DNA of 64,000 bases, from positions 434,001 to 498,000 of the forward strand of contig OZ251238.1 of NCBI GenBank assembly GCA_965240325.2. The letters run 5' to 3'. The translations under genes and the position numbers were made by a program. This DNA is from Rebecca billardiae RCC1528 (taxonomy: Eukaryota; Haptophyta). Below the pieces are notes generated by a model that worked only from the letters and a program-made list of their open reading frames with translations, had not been told where the DNA came from and made no database searches. Below are positions 1 to 10,600 of the stretch, in pieces; positions within the stretch are counted from its first letter, which is position 1, and each line of letters opens with the position of its first letter.

Positions 1-255
1 CGAGCTCACGACCGCCGCCATCCTTGCGGCAGGTCTTGTGCGTGCAGACGCGCAGAGTGCCGCGGAGCGTCTTCGCGGCGTCCGCGGCGCTCAGCGCGAG
101 CACCAAGACGAAAACGTGCCGCCATCTCGGCGTCGCTTGTCGCGGGGCGGCCGCCATCGATTTCGTCGCCTCACAAAAGCCGCGCGCTCGACTCGTCGAA
201 TGTTCTACCAGATTCGACTACAATACGGTTCGGACTGTCTTGTTGAGAATACAGT
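1..255. other. Non-coding leader region before the MFS gene
   Basis: I see no convincing coding exon here. The long open frames running through it on the plus strand have the arginine-rich composition typical of out-of-frame GC-rich DNA. It probably holds the promoter and 5' UTR of the transporter that follows. Confidence 0.4.
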
Positions 256-1590
256 ATGGCGGACGATGGTGGCGGCGGACGTTGCTCGCCCCGGCTGCCA
301 GCCGAGGCGAGCGCGCTTCTGTGCACATTCGCGGACTACGTCGGCCTGTCAATGCTCACACCCGCCTTGCCCTTCTTCCTCGCCGAGCTGGGCGTCGTCG
401 ACGTCGAGCTCTGGGTCGGCGCCGTACTGAGCGCGCAGTATTTGGCAGTTGTGATCTTCAATCCGATCTGGGGGATGGTGGCGGATCGTTTCGGCGCGCA
501 GCGTGCGCTGCTGGGCGCAATGGTCGGAGACACGCTCTTCTTCGGCCTGACGGCCGTTGCCACGGTCCCCGGCGCGCTCGTCGCCGTGCGCTTTCTCGCA
601 GGTGGCTGCTCGCCGCTCGTGCCTGCGCTGTCGCTCATCTTCAGCGTGCTCACGCCCGAGAAGACCGCGCAGGGCATCGGGCGCTACTCGCTCGCGATCT
701 GCGGTGGATACGTGATAGGCGCTTCGACTGTCGGCGCGCTCTACCGCGCCGTGGGCTTCGCCGGCCTGCAGCTCACGTCCGCGGCCGTCGCGGCCATCGC
801 GGCCGTGTACACGGCGCTGAGCCCTCATGGCAAGAAGCCTCTGGGACAAGAAGCGCAAGTGTCCGGCGTGCGCACGGCGCTGCGCTCGCGCCACTTCGCC
901 GTGTACGCGGCGACGCAGTTCTTCGTCGGCTGGTGCATGAACATGGCGTTCGCGGTGGTCACGATCGCGCTGCGCGGCGAGTTTGGCTGGAGCGTGGCGG
1001 AGGTGGGCTACTGTTTTCTTGGCATTGCGGCCGTGCTCGCCGTGCAGTTCAGTTACGCAGTGCCGGCGCTGGTGGGGCGGCTGGGGATCGAGCGCGTGAT
1101 CGCGCTGGCTCTCACCGGGCTGTGCGCGCCGAGCGCCGTGCTCGCATCGCCCGCGCGTACGCACAGCGGGCTGGTGCTGTGCGCGATCGTCCTGTTCCAC
1201 TTTGTGGCCTTCACCGCCCTGCAGCTGCCCGCCACCGGGCGCGCGCGTGTGATCGCCTCGCGGTACACGCAGAACGGCACGGGCGCCATCACCGGCGTCG
1301 GCCGCACCTTCTTCGCGCTTGGCCAGGCGCTGAGCCCCGCGGCGAGCCTTGCGCTGTACGCGCTTGTCAGCCCGGCCGCACCGTGGCTGGTCAACCTCGC
1401 GCTCATCGCCACGCTCGCCGCGATGCACATTGCGACCGGCGTGTGGCCGGGAGAGCTGCGCGCGCAACTGCCGCCCCGGACGCACGCGGATGCCGACCAG
1501 CCCGGCGGGGCGTCCACGGCCGGCATCGATGACGGGGATGCAGCGGTCCAAGCCCCGCCCGCGGCCACCAAGAGCAGTGCTGGTGGCTGA
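256..1590 (+). CDS. Major facilitator superfamily transporter
   Basis: A single-exon 444-residue protein built almost entirely of hydrophobic segments, consistent with about 12 transmembrane helices. After a short N-terminal tail, helix 1 contains ADYVGLSMLTPALPFF. The loop between helices 2 and 3 carries the MFS signature motif A (GMVADRFGAQRALL, about residues 73-86; consensus GxxxDRxGRR). The polar C-terminus (from about residue 400) is likely cytosolic. Proteins of this kind move small solutes across a membrane by proton coupling or facilitated diffusion. The helix 1 and motif A pattern resembles the tetracycline-efflux-like branch, but the substrate cannot be read from sequence. The ATG at 256 was chosen because the hydrophobic reading begins soon after it. 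No intron is needed. Downstream DNA turns AT-rich at once. Confidence 0.85.
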   Translation: MADDGGGGRCSPRLPAEASALLCTFADYVGLSMLTPALPFFLAELGVVDVELWVGAVLSAQYLAVVIFNPIWGMVADRFGAQRALLGAMVGDTLFFGLTAVATVPGALVAVRFLAGGCSPLVPALSLIFSVLTPEKTAQGIGRYSLAICGGYVIGASTVGALYRAVGFAGLQLTSAAVAAIAAVYTALSPHGKKPLGQEAQVSGVRTALRSRHFAVYAATQFFVGWCMNMAFAVVTIALRGEFGWSVAEVGYCFLGIAAVLAVQFSYAVPALVGRLGIERVIALALTGLCAPSAVLASPARTHSGLVLCAIVLFHFVAFTALQLPATGRARVIASRYTQNGTGAITGVGRTFFALGQALSPAASLALYALVSPAAPWLVNLALIATLAAMHIATGVWPGELRAQLPPRTHADADQPGGASTAGIDDGDAAVQAPPAATKSSAGG

Positions 1591-2120
1591 TGCTGAGGCG
1601 CAGGACGGTGGGTAGGTCTGGTCGGGCGATGCTGAGAGTGAGGCGCAGGACGCAGTCATCACTATGACTGAATCACTATCAGGTAGCCCGGTAGGTACCT
1701 TGACTAGCTAGGTTAAGGGTATTCGGACATATTACTCATCGATCCGCATAGTCGTAATGTCGATTATAATACGCCGATATTATTATTATTATAAATAATA
1801 TATATATATATATATATTAACGACGTGGTATGCAACGGGCAGGCGTCAGAGTCAGCAAGCTGTAGCAGCAGATCGAGCAGCAGAGACAAACACCAGGATC
1901 AGCGCTCCTCGCCGTCGTCCCCCCCTCATAGTCGCCCATCACTCCATCGCCGAGCGGAAGCTCGACGCACCGTCTGGCGTCGACGCGCACGCGCCACCGC
2001 GGTGGTCGCGGTGCCACGCGTCGTCAGCCGTCGTCTCGAAGTAGTCGTCGTATGCAGCGCCCCCGCGGGCGCGTGCCCCCGGGCGCACGTGCGCCATGCG
2101 CGCGCGGGCGATGAGCATCT
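1591..2120. other. AT-rich intergenic DNA with short TA run
   Basis: No gene seen. Composition drops sharply in GC after the transporter stop codon, and a (TA)n run lies at about 1798-1817. The left terminal inverted repeat of the next element begins at 2121. Confidence 0.5.
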
Positions 2121-2166
2121 ATATATGATTAAACTTTTCTGAGGATAGCGCACCAGCAATTTCCCT
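2121..2166 (+). repeat. Left terminal inverted repeat
   Basis: Matches the reverse complement of 6455-6500 at 44 of 46 positions. Core is GAGGATAGCGCACCAGCA. Confidence 0.8.
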
Positions 2167-4059
2167 TGACCGCCATCCGGGCCGAAGTGGCGCAAAATGG
2201 CGGTTGCCCCGTTTGGGCGCCCTTCCGCGCCTTCGAGCGGCTCGTGCGCGTCGGAAAGTGCGCCGAAGCGTATCCGGAGCATGCTCCATCGACGCGTCGC
2301 ACTGCCGGGCCCTCGCATGCGAGCCCATGCGGACGTCTGAGTGCGCCTCGCTGCGCACGGTACAGCTTGACGGTACACGGCACGATTGGGCCCGCGAGCA
2401 GCCTCGTGCGCGCGACCGAGCCAGAGGTGGTCGTCAAGAGTAGCACGAGCGGCGGCACACGAGCGGGGCTGGTCGTTGCCGAATATCTGACGCACCAATC
2501 GACCTCGCCCAGCGCTATCTGCTCGTTTGTGCACGTGTTGGAAAGGATGAGCAGCTGCGTGCAAACGCCGAGCGCGCAGATGAGGCGTGGGCGAGCGAAG
2601 GGGCGGCGAGGGCCGGCGCGTGCGCGCGCGTAAATTCGAGCCTCCCCATACGCATCGAAACACACCGCGCTCGCTCGTCGAGCTGCGCACGGGTATCGGT
2701 GCGCGCGCGCCAACGCGGCGCGCCGTGAACGCGCCCGGCGAATGCACACCTGCTCGCGCGCGCACGCGCACGTGATGGACCGAGGAGGTCGCGCGAGCAT
2801 GCGCGATGTGTCTGGATTGAGCGTGTAGGAGGTGTAGGCTGCGCTCCGCACGCGCTCCGCCACCGTGCACCGCGCTGCTCCTCGTCCACGCGATCGCCGC
2901 CGAGCCCAGATTCAAACGCGCGCGAGCCCGCGAGCGCGCCTCCGAGCAGCGCTTGCAGCAATCGTGTCGAAGGCTTGGCGAGAGGCAGATGTGCATGGCA
3001 AGTAGCGCAATGGGGGTGCCCATCACGCACACACACCCGCGCACGCTCGCCGCACCACCTCGTCGTGCCCACGTTCAGCGCGCGGGGCGCACTTTGCGCC
3101 TCGAGCAGCTGCCGAGCGGCTCCCGCGCGCGGCGCGCGCAGCGAGTAGAACTCAGCCAATGGTCCGAGGGCGAGCCGGCCGAGCGTCGTGCGTGACGCAC
3201 ATGGACCTGGTGCAACGCCGCGTACCACTCGCAGCCACCATCGCGCCCGTACCAGCGAGCTGTGGCCGCCGCCGACACCCCAAAGCAGCCCAGCCGTCAG
3301 CGCGCGACAGCCGACGAGCGCGCGACGCGCGCGTGCACCACCGTGATGAGCACGGATGAGCGCGCGCGCCCGTGTCGTAGCTCAGGTGGGGGCCCCGATC
3401 GCACGCACCACCGCGCTGCCACGCCTTCGACCATCTTGTGTCACCACGCGGGCACACGCCGGGCAGGCGGCGGGGGCAGCCCGCTCGGCAAACGGTCAGC
3501 GCGCAGCGAGGATGGAGTCCGGCGAGGGGCGACCGGAGTGTCCGGCGCGACGGAGGTGGTCCATGCCGTGGTCGCCGACGCGTTCCTCACCACCTCCGAG
3601 GCCGTGGTGGCCGCCCGGGAGAAGGAATGCTCCCAGTCGCACCCTTTGCAGTGCTCCTTTGCGCGTGCACGCAACGGCGAGGAGCGGAAGCGTTAGAGGG
3701 CACTTTCTGTGCAGTTCAGGCGTTCTTTCCCCAAAATGTAGAATGCGCGGAGAAGTGCCCTCTAACGATTTTCGTGTGCAGCCGTGCCGCGCGCGCGAGG
3801 AAGGCCACATGCGGCTCCTTGCACATCTGCTGCAGATCGGCTTGTGCTCGGCGAGCGCGGCGAGGAGGAAGGTGCGCGCTCGCGAGCTGGCGCACCTGGG
3901 AGTCCTCGCGGCCTCCGAGCAGAAAGAGCGCGTCGAGCGCAACGCCGCAGGTCGCACGGTCGCGATCTCGCGAGAGCGGTGGTGCGAGGGCGGGCCTCGC
4001 CATCGCGCGTTTCTGCGTCCAAACGCGGCCTCCGTAAAATCCGGATGGCGGTCAAGGGA
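2162..4059. repeat. Nested inverted-repeat segment inside the left end of the element
   Basis: Nineteen bases at 2162-2180 (TCCCTTGACCGCCATCCGG) are repeated exactly as reverse complement at 4041-4059. The 1.9 kb between them is much more GC-rich than the surrounding element and holds no convincing coding frame. It interrupts the subterminal region that is continuous in the right end, so it looks like a second, non-autonomous insertion. Confidence 0.5.
3691..3767. repeat. 15-bp perfect inverted repeat (stem-loop)
   Basis: CGTTAGAGGGCACTT at 3691-3705 pairs perfectly with AAGTGCCCTCTAACG at 3753-3767 across a 47-base, less GC-rich loop. It lies inside the nested segment. Confidence 0.75.
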
Positions 4060-4696
4060 TAGGGGGTCCATGACAGCAGCCCATTGATTTGTGATTTTCG
4101 ACAACCATGCGATTTAGGTGTCTGACGAGCGTGGCGCTTGCGGAGTCACTTACAAATATGTCCCAGAGCCCAGCCCAGCCGTTGGAAGCACTCAAAACCG
4201 ACTCCGCGCGCCGTCGCGCGGTCGTGCGCGCACGCCAGCTGCGCCACTGTGTCACATATTACAGATTCAGCCAAACGTCAAGGACTTGTTATGGCGGCTA
4301 AATGACGGTATGTCGTCGGACTTACTTATTCATAACCGTTGCAACCCGCCCCAACAAAATTAAGGTGGAATTGCTAAATTTTAGTAGGCATGATGAGTGC
4401 GCGTAGCGGTCGGTGAAAAACCACTCCAAGATCGAGCATTTTACCCATTTAATTAGAGATCCCCTACCCACACATACGCATAGACTTACCCGTTTATATA
4501 TAATACGGGTGCACTCTCTTATATATATTCATATTGGTGCCTATATGTGGGTACCGTGTTCAATACTGAGACTGGGTCATCCGAATAGGCGGCCGCCGCC
4601 GCGGAGCAGTCACTGCCGCTGCTCATGCCACTCGAACAGTGCCGCAGCAGGCCCGCACGGGCCTGATGCGGGCGGCGGGCTGCGTGCCGAGGCACA

Positions 4697-6199
4697 CTAG
4701 CAAGACCACCTCTGAGCATGCCACCATCCCAACACTCGCAGGAGAGCCCTCCGGCTCCGCCGTCGAGGCTTGCGTGCGCAGACTGGCAGTCGATTGCCGC
4801 CGCCAAGCTTGCCGCGGTCCGTTCGGCGACTTCCAAGCCCGTACTCTGTGTCACCGGCATCGTCGCCGTTCGTCGTACCCCGGCCCACGCGAGGCTGCCA
4901 CCGGTTCACCACTACTGCGACGGACTGCGCGCGCTTCGCCACGCGCTCGCCCCGAAGCTCCGCCGCTCTCCTCTCGCGCTTGAGCTCGGCGCCGTCGGCA
5001 GCCATGGCCGCCCGCTCGGCCGCAGCGCGATCTGTGCCACAGCACGCGCTGCGCTCGGCTTCGTCGGCGCGCAAGCTGGCGCGCGCAGCGTCGGCGACGG
5101 CGCGCGCGGTCGCCTTGCGCGACGAGTCCAGCTCCACCTGCTGCTCCGAGATGATCGCGTGCTCAGCAGGAGTCACGCGCTGCTCGTGCAGCGGCACCGT
5201 CACGCGGCCTGATGCGGAAATGCGCGGCGCGTCAGCGTCGGGGTGCGAGTCGAGGTCGCGGAAGGGGCAGCTGACGTGGGCGGCGCCCAGCAACTGGTCG
5301 TCGGTGTCCAGCTCCGCCAACCTCTCCGCCGCCGACGCGCCCAGCTTCCGGCTCAGGATGCGCTCCACGTCCTGGCGCTTGCCCTTCGACCACCTGTGCA
5401 CGGTCATCAGCCAGTTGCCGATCATCTCGAGCCGCGGCGAGTCGTGGCGCGCCGAGATGCCGTGCACGTCCGCGCAGGCGTGCGCGACCTTCTTGGGCTT
5501 CCTCATCCCACCGTCGCCCGCGGTCTGGGCGTACGCCGCGGTGAACACTCTGACCAACTGCTTGCGCTTCCTCAAGTTCTTCTTGAGCATGAGGTCCACG
5601 AGCGTGCGGAGGAGGTCGAGGAGCACGAAGTTGAGCACCGATGCGTACCGCGGGTGCGTGCCGGCCACGAAGCGGCAGCCAAAAGTGTGCATCACGTGAA
5701 TGGCGCGCGCCGCCGCCGCCGTCTCCTCGACCTGCTCCACGCGGACGTTGATGTCTGGCGGCAGCTCGAGCCTTGACTGCTGCACGCCATCGTGGCCGTC
5801 CGCGGAGGAGGTGAGCCCCTCTGCAGTGCTGGCGGGGACCTCGGGCGGGTCGCACATGTCCATGGACACGCGCACATCATCATCCGCCACGCCCTGGACC
5901 TCGTCATGCCCGGCGCGGCGGCCCGCAAGTTGGTCGGCGTCGAGCGCTCCTTGCGGCCGAGGCGTCGGGGGAGAGTCTGAGCACGAGAGCGCGGTGTCGG
6001 GTGAGCGAGAAGGCTGCGTCGAGTCGTTGTCGATGTCCACCCCACCGCGTAGGTCATGTTCGTCTCCGCGTAGGTCGCCAGCACGTGCTGCTAGGACTCG
6101 CTCCTTGGTCGCGAGCAGCACACGTTGAGCACGCAGATGCAAATTATGAAGCACGAGCTTCGGTTGAACCACGACTCCCAGCGAGAGCCCGGTCCGCAC
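4697..6199 (-). CDS. Hypothetical protein of the TIR element
   Basis: Open frame of 500 residues and the only long plausible coding frame between the terminal repeats. I do not recognise the family. The N-terminal third is polar and acidic. Residues about 170-330 look like a globular basic segment containing HVMHTFGCRFVAG, LLDLLRTLVDLMLKKNLRKR and MIGNWLMTVHRWSKGKRQD. This is followed by an Ala/Arg/Glu-rich helical, coiled-coil-like stretch. The last 70 residues are arginine-rich and may be a non-coding read-through. No DDE triad, zinc ligands or RNase H fold could be picked out with confidence. Its location argues for an element-encoded protein such as a divergent transposase. The start is uncertain, since several in-frame ATGs follow. 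Confidence 0.4.
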   Translation of the reverse strand: MRTGLSLGVVVQPKLVLHNLHLRAQRVLLATKERVLAARAGDLRGDEHDLRGGVDIDNDSTQPSRSPDTALSCSDSPPTPRPQGALDADQLAGRRAGHDEVQGVADDDVRVSMDMCDPPEVPASTAEGLTSSADGHDGVQQSRLELPPDINVRVEQVEETAAAARAIHVMHTFGCRFVAGTHPRYASVLNFVLLDLLRTLVDLMLKKNLRKRKQLVRVFTAAYAQTAGDGGMRKPKKVAHACADVHGISARHDSPRLEMIGNWLMTVHRWSKGKRQDVERILSRKLGASAAERLAELDTDDQLLGAAHVSCPFRDLDSHPDADAPRISASGRVTVPLHEQRVTPAEHAIISEQQVELDSSRKATARAVADAARASLRADEAERSACCGTDRAAAERAAMAADGAELKRERRAAELRGERVAKRAQSVAVVVNRWQPRVGRGTTNGDDAGDTEYGLGSRRTDRGKLGGGNRLPVCARKPRRRSRRALLRVLGWWHAQRWSC

Positions 6200-6454
6200 G
6201 AGTCATGGCTACCCGTCCGCAGCCGCCCAGCCGCTTGACGAGGCGCCTGCACCGAGGTGGGTGCGCCCAATGGCGAGCGGACGGCCGTCGATGAGGGCCA
6301 TCAGCCTCGCCGACCCCGTTCAGAGCTCCGCTCCCGCGCCGGGGCCAGCCGAGCGCGGATTTGGAATCTGCCGATCGCGAAAACCCGCCGAACAAGTTCT
6401 GAATGGAAAAGAAAAAAAAATCAAAACTCAATTTAATCTGATGGACCCCCTACA

Positions 6455-6500
6455 AGGGATTTTGCTGGTGCGCTATCCTCAGAAAAGTTTAATCATATAT
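6455..6500 (-). repeat. Right terminal inverted repeat
   Basis: Reverse complement of the left repeat with two mismatches; it is followed by an (AT)n stretch and then a (GA)n microsatellite. Confidence 0.8.
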
Positions 6501-6540
6501 ATATATATTAATAACTAAGTCCGCTAGCAGAGTACTTTAA

Positions 6541-6598
6541 AAGAGAGAGAGTCAGAGAGTCAGAGAGAGACAATGAGAGAGAGAGAGAGAGAGAGAGC

Positions 6599-6656
<58 letters not shown>
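6541..6656 (+). repeat. (GA)n microsatellite
   Basis: About 115 bases of almost uninterrupted GA dinucleotides with a few TC and CA interruptions, immediately outside the right terminal repeat. Confidence 0.95.
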
Positions 6657-6660
<4 letters not shown>

Positions 6661-7240
6661 AGTATTAGTGCGCGGCGGCCTGATATATAATAATAATATT
6701 ATAATGCATGACCGGCCGGCGGCCCGCTGCGACGGCGGCCGGATTTATTGGTCCATTCATCATTATCATATCATTCAGACTGCTACTACGTACGCGGTCA
6801 CATCGTCGTGTTTGTGAGTTGACTGAAGTGCATTCGACTAAGTAGTCAATGCAGTGAGAGTGCAGAGTAGTGCCGGGGTAAGACTATTAGTCGTGGCACT
6901 TTTAAATATAATAATAATAATAATAATACTGCTTATTCAAAGTGGGGCCGCGGCGGGACGCCGACGATCCGGAGCTGTCCGGTCGCCGTCAGTTGCTAAA
7001 ATTGTAGCCTTACCGCCACGGGTCACCTGGCTGGTGTGCGTGCCTGAGGGCTCCACCACGCAGCCTCGGCACCGCCCAATCGCCACCTAGCAGCTCGTGC
7101 GGCCGGCAGTCAGGCGGCAGCTGACTAGTGTGCGTGCAGCGCCACCTCCCGATGGCCATGAGCGGCTCCGAAGTCGTGCATAGCATGGGCCACCAGAGAA
7201 TCACGGCTACACCAGCACAGCCCATGTCTGTCAGCTTGCG
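6657..7240. other. Intergenic DNA without a supported gene
   Basis: Low-complexity AT-rich blocks (TAATAA runs near 6690 and 6910) alternate with GC-rich sequence. No exon-like frame was found on either strand. Confidence 0.4.
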
Positions 7241-7507
7241 CTATTCGGCACTGGCGGCGGCTGGCGCACCATCCGCCTGCGCGCCAGCTCCACGCACGGC
7301 TGCGGTCGCAGGCTTGAACGGTAGCGGAACCTGCATCGATGGCTTCAGAGCCTCCTGCAGCGCCTGTCCCCGCGCAACGCCGAGCTCGTCGAAAACGTCG
7401 TCAAGCTCAGCTTCGAGTTGCGCGCGCTGCGCCTCGGGTCGTGCGCGAGGGGGCACCGCACCAATCGGCACCGCACCAATGGGAGGCAGTTTACCGTCGT
7501 CCGCCAT
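7241..7507 (-). CDS. Small hypothetical protein
   Basis: Open frame of 88 residues starting MADDGKLPPIGAVPIGAVPP. A Pro-rich repeat of IGAVP opens the protein and is followed by an acidic helix (QLEAELDDVFDELGVARGQA). The C-terminus is Ala-rich. The acidic, non-arginine-rich composition separates it from shadow frames. Its start codon lies 191 bp from the divergent start at 7699, the same head-to-head arrangement seen at six other gene pairs in the window, which supports it being real. A 3' exon could have been missed. Function unknown. Confidence 0.45.
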   Translation of the reverse strand: MADDGKLPPIGAVPIGAVPPRARPEAQRAQLEAELDDVFDELGVARGQALQEALKPSMQVPLPFKPATAAVRGAGAQADGAPAAASAE

Positions 7508-7698
7508 CGTTCGGTCGTCGATTTGTAGGCCAATTCTATGGTATGATTTAATTAAAGAGGCCGCGTCCGGTAACTTTCAGCATCAAAACCTGCCTGCCAC
7601 GCAATCCGGAGATTTCGAGTCGTTTTTTTTTCGACCCATCGCCATCGCGCCATCGTCGTCAGTTTGAGCGGCCGCGGCGCCGGGGAGCACTGGGCGCG

Positions 7699-10600
7699 AT
7701 GATGGACCGCACGCTCGCCACCACGGACTTTGACGACATCGAGTTTTTCCGCTCGCTCGAGGAGCAGTACCAGGTGCGCGCGCGTGGCGCCTGCGCACGC
7801 CATGTCCTCCGTGCACGGCGCGCGCGCGCGCGCGAGTGGCTGATTCGTGTTGCGCCCGCACCGCCGCTCGCGCCATGGCTGGCTCAGGCGCTGGAGCGCG
7901 AGCTCGTCCGCCGCCGGCGCTACGGGAACTCCGGCCCGATCGGCAGTATCACCTCCGCCCCGCCGCGCACCGCGTCGCCGCCGCGCGCGCGCGCGAGCGG
8001 CTCGCGCAACGCGCGGCCGCATGTGGACTCGGGCGTTGGCCTGCTGCCTCGCTCAAACTACGCGCCCGCCACGGGGCACGGGCGCGGGCGCGCGCACGGG
8101 CGGCGCGCGCGGTCGGCGTCGGCGAAGCGCGCCAGCGCGCCCGCGCAGCCCGCGCCCGCGCCGCTGCACCAGCCCTACCGCCCGCCGCCGGCTCCGGCGC
8201 CCGCTGAGCCCCAGGGCCGAGCGCACGCGCAGGGCCCGGCGCTGCTCGCAGCGATCGCCGACGCGGTCGGGGGCTCGCCCGACGCGGACTGGGCGCGCTC
8301 GTCGGTGCTCCAGCGGCTGGGCACGCTGCCGCCCGGCGCGGCGCGCCAGGCCGCGCACATCCCCGAGCTCCTGCACGCCGCCATGCTGCTCGGCGCCGTC
8401 GAGGCCGCCGGCAGCGCGCCCGCCGAGCGTGCCGCCTCGTGGGCGCCGGCGCTGCGCGCGGTCGCGGAGGTGTTCGGCGTGGACGCGGTGTTCATCTTCG
8501 TCGGCGGGGACTCGGAGGGCGCCGCTGAGGCGCTCACGCTCATCGCCTCGTGGCTCGCGGGCAACCGCGACGTCGGCCCCGTCGGCTCGGTGGTCACTGC
8601 GATCGCGCACCGCGCGCACGTGACGCGCGGACCCATCTGCATCGACGCGCGCGCGCCCAACCCGATCTTCGGCGGGTGCGCGCTGGCCGTGCCGCTGGCG
8701 GGCGTGGTGGGCGAGGGCGGCAGCCCACCGGGCGTGCTGCTGCTCGCGCGCTGGCGCGGCGGCGCGCTCGACGCGCGCGAGCGCCCCTTCGCCTTCCCCG
8801 ACGACGCGGAGTCCATGGCAGCGATCCTGTGCTCGGCGCTGCGGCCGGCGATTGCCCGCGGGCTGGCGCGCGGCGAGGGCTGGGCGGAGCAGCCGCTGCG
8901 GTCGGACGGGTCGGAGGCGGGGTATAGCATGTACGCGGGCGGCGCGGCGGCGGGGGCCGCGAGCCCCGCGCGCCCGGCCCACCTGCCGCCGCCGCTGCCC
9001 GTCGGCGCGCGCGTGCTCGCCAACTGGCGCTCGGGCGGCACGTGGCACGCCGGCCAGATCGTCGCCTCGGACGCGCGCTCGCGCACGTACGCGGTCCGGT
9101 ACGACGACGGCGACGACGAGGCGGGCGTGGAGGAGGAGCGCGTGCGCGCCGATCCGCACGCCGGGGTGCCGCGCACGCCGCAGCACGCGCCGCGCCACGC
9201 CTCGTCGCAGCTGCCCACGCCGCCGCCACACGGCGCGCGCTCGGCGCGCGCGTCCGACGCGACCGAGCAGCAGCCGCAGCAGCAGCAGCAGCAGCAGCTG
9301 CTGCAGCAGCAGCTGCAGCAGCAGCAGCAGCAGCTGCAGCAGCTGCAGCAGCAGCAGCTGCACCTCGCCACCGCCGACGCGCTCGACAGTGAGCGGCGCA
9401 CACGCGCGGGCTCGGAGCGCGGCGGGAGCCGCACTCCGCGCGCGGACGGCTCAGATGCCGCAAGCGCCGACGCGCTCCGAGCCGTGCTGGCGAGGCTCGA
9501 GTCGCTCGAGACGAGCGCGCGCGGCGAGCGAGCGGAGGTGGCGACGCTCGCGGCGGAGACGGCGGAGGCGGGGCGGCGCGCGGCGGAGGAGGCGGCGAGG
9601 CGCGCGGACGAGGCGACGGCGCGGATCGAGGCGGCGGCGCGCGCGTCGCTGCACGCCGCGGACGAGCGCGCCACCGGCCTGCAGACCGCGCTGGAGAGCG
9701 CCCTCGCCTCCGCGCTCGCCGAGCAGCGGAAGCTTCTGGAGGCGCTGGACGAGCGGGTGCGCTCGGTGGAGGAGCGCTCGGGAGAGCCGGCGGCCGGCGA
9801 GGCGGCGGGCGCGGCGCACGCGGCGCTGGCGGCGGAGGCGCAAGCGCAGCTGGCGAGGCAAGCCGAGCAGGCGCAGGCGCGGCTCGACGCCGTCGCGGCG
9901 CAGGCGCAGGCCAAGGTGGACGCCGTCGCCGCGCACGCCCTCGCGGAGAGGGAGGCGCGAGCGGCGCCGAGCGCGCAGGAGCGAGCAGAGCCGCGCGCGC
10001 CGCCCGCCGCTGCGCACGCCGGGCAGCCGGCCGCGCCGCAGCCAGTGGCACCCACGCAGCCCGAGGCCGACGCGGCGCGTGAGGCAGATGCCCAGGCGGC
10101 GCAGCGTGACTCCTTGCGCGAGCTCGAGCTGATGCAGGCGGACCTGCGCGCGCGCACGGAGGCGCTGCGCCTCTCCAGGGAGCAGCAGTGGCACGGCGGC
10201 TGGGCAGAGGGACGGGCCACGAGCGCGCCGCGCCCGCTGACGGTGCGCCGCCCGCGCCGCGCGCCGCCCGCGCCGCCCCGTGCTGCCCGCGCGCGCGCAC
10301 GCTCACGCGCACACGCACGCGCGCCCTCCTCCGCGCGCATCGTGCCCGCAGCACCGCCCGCCCGTGCACCCTGCTACCTCCCGCCACGGCGAGACGGAGG
10401 CGGGAGGGCTGTTTGCCGAGCTGCGCGCGCCCGGCTCAGAGACGCTCGCGCAGATGAAGGCGCGGCGCGCGCGCGTCGCGCGCATGCTGCACACGCTCGA
10501 GCAGCTGAGCAGCGCGCCAGACCCGGAGTCGGCCCTCCGCTTGCTCACGCCCACGCGCGCTGCCGACGGGCAGCCGTACGCACACGCGCACGTGGCGGGC

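Larger units (their letters stand above)
2121..6500. mobile_element. DNA-transposon-like element with 46-bp terminal inverted repeats
   Basis: The 46 bases at 2121-2166 are repeated as the reverse complement at 6455-6500 with two mismatches. The outermost bases on both sides read ATATATGATTAAAC going inward. Inside the right repeat, going inward, comes TAGGGGGTCCAT; the same 12-mer appears on the left only at about 4061, after a nested segment (2162-4059). Removing that segment makes both subterminal regions match further. The rebuilt element is about 2.5 kb and has one long ORF on the minus strand (4697-6199). Flanks are TA-rich, so a TA target duplication is possible but cannot be proven. 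Class II element is my inference; no transposase family was recognised. Confidence 0.6.

Noticed and set aside
24-1532. Long open frame overlapping the MFS gene in another frame
   Set aside because: Arginine-rich composition and no hydrophobic segments; the overlapping 444-residue frame is a clear transporter.
4770-5699. Plus-strand Ser/Arg-rich ORF opposite the TIR-element ORF
   Set aside because: Composition is that of an antisense shadow; the minus-strand frame has a more natural amino acid mix.
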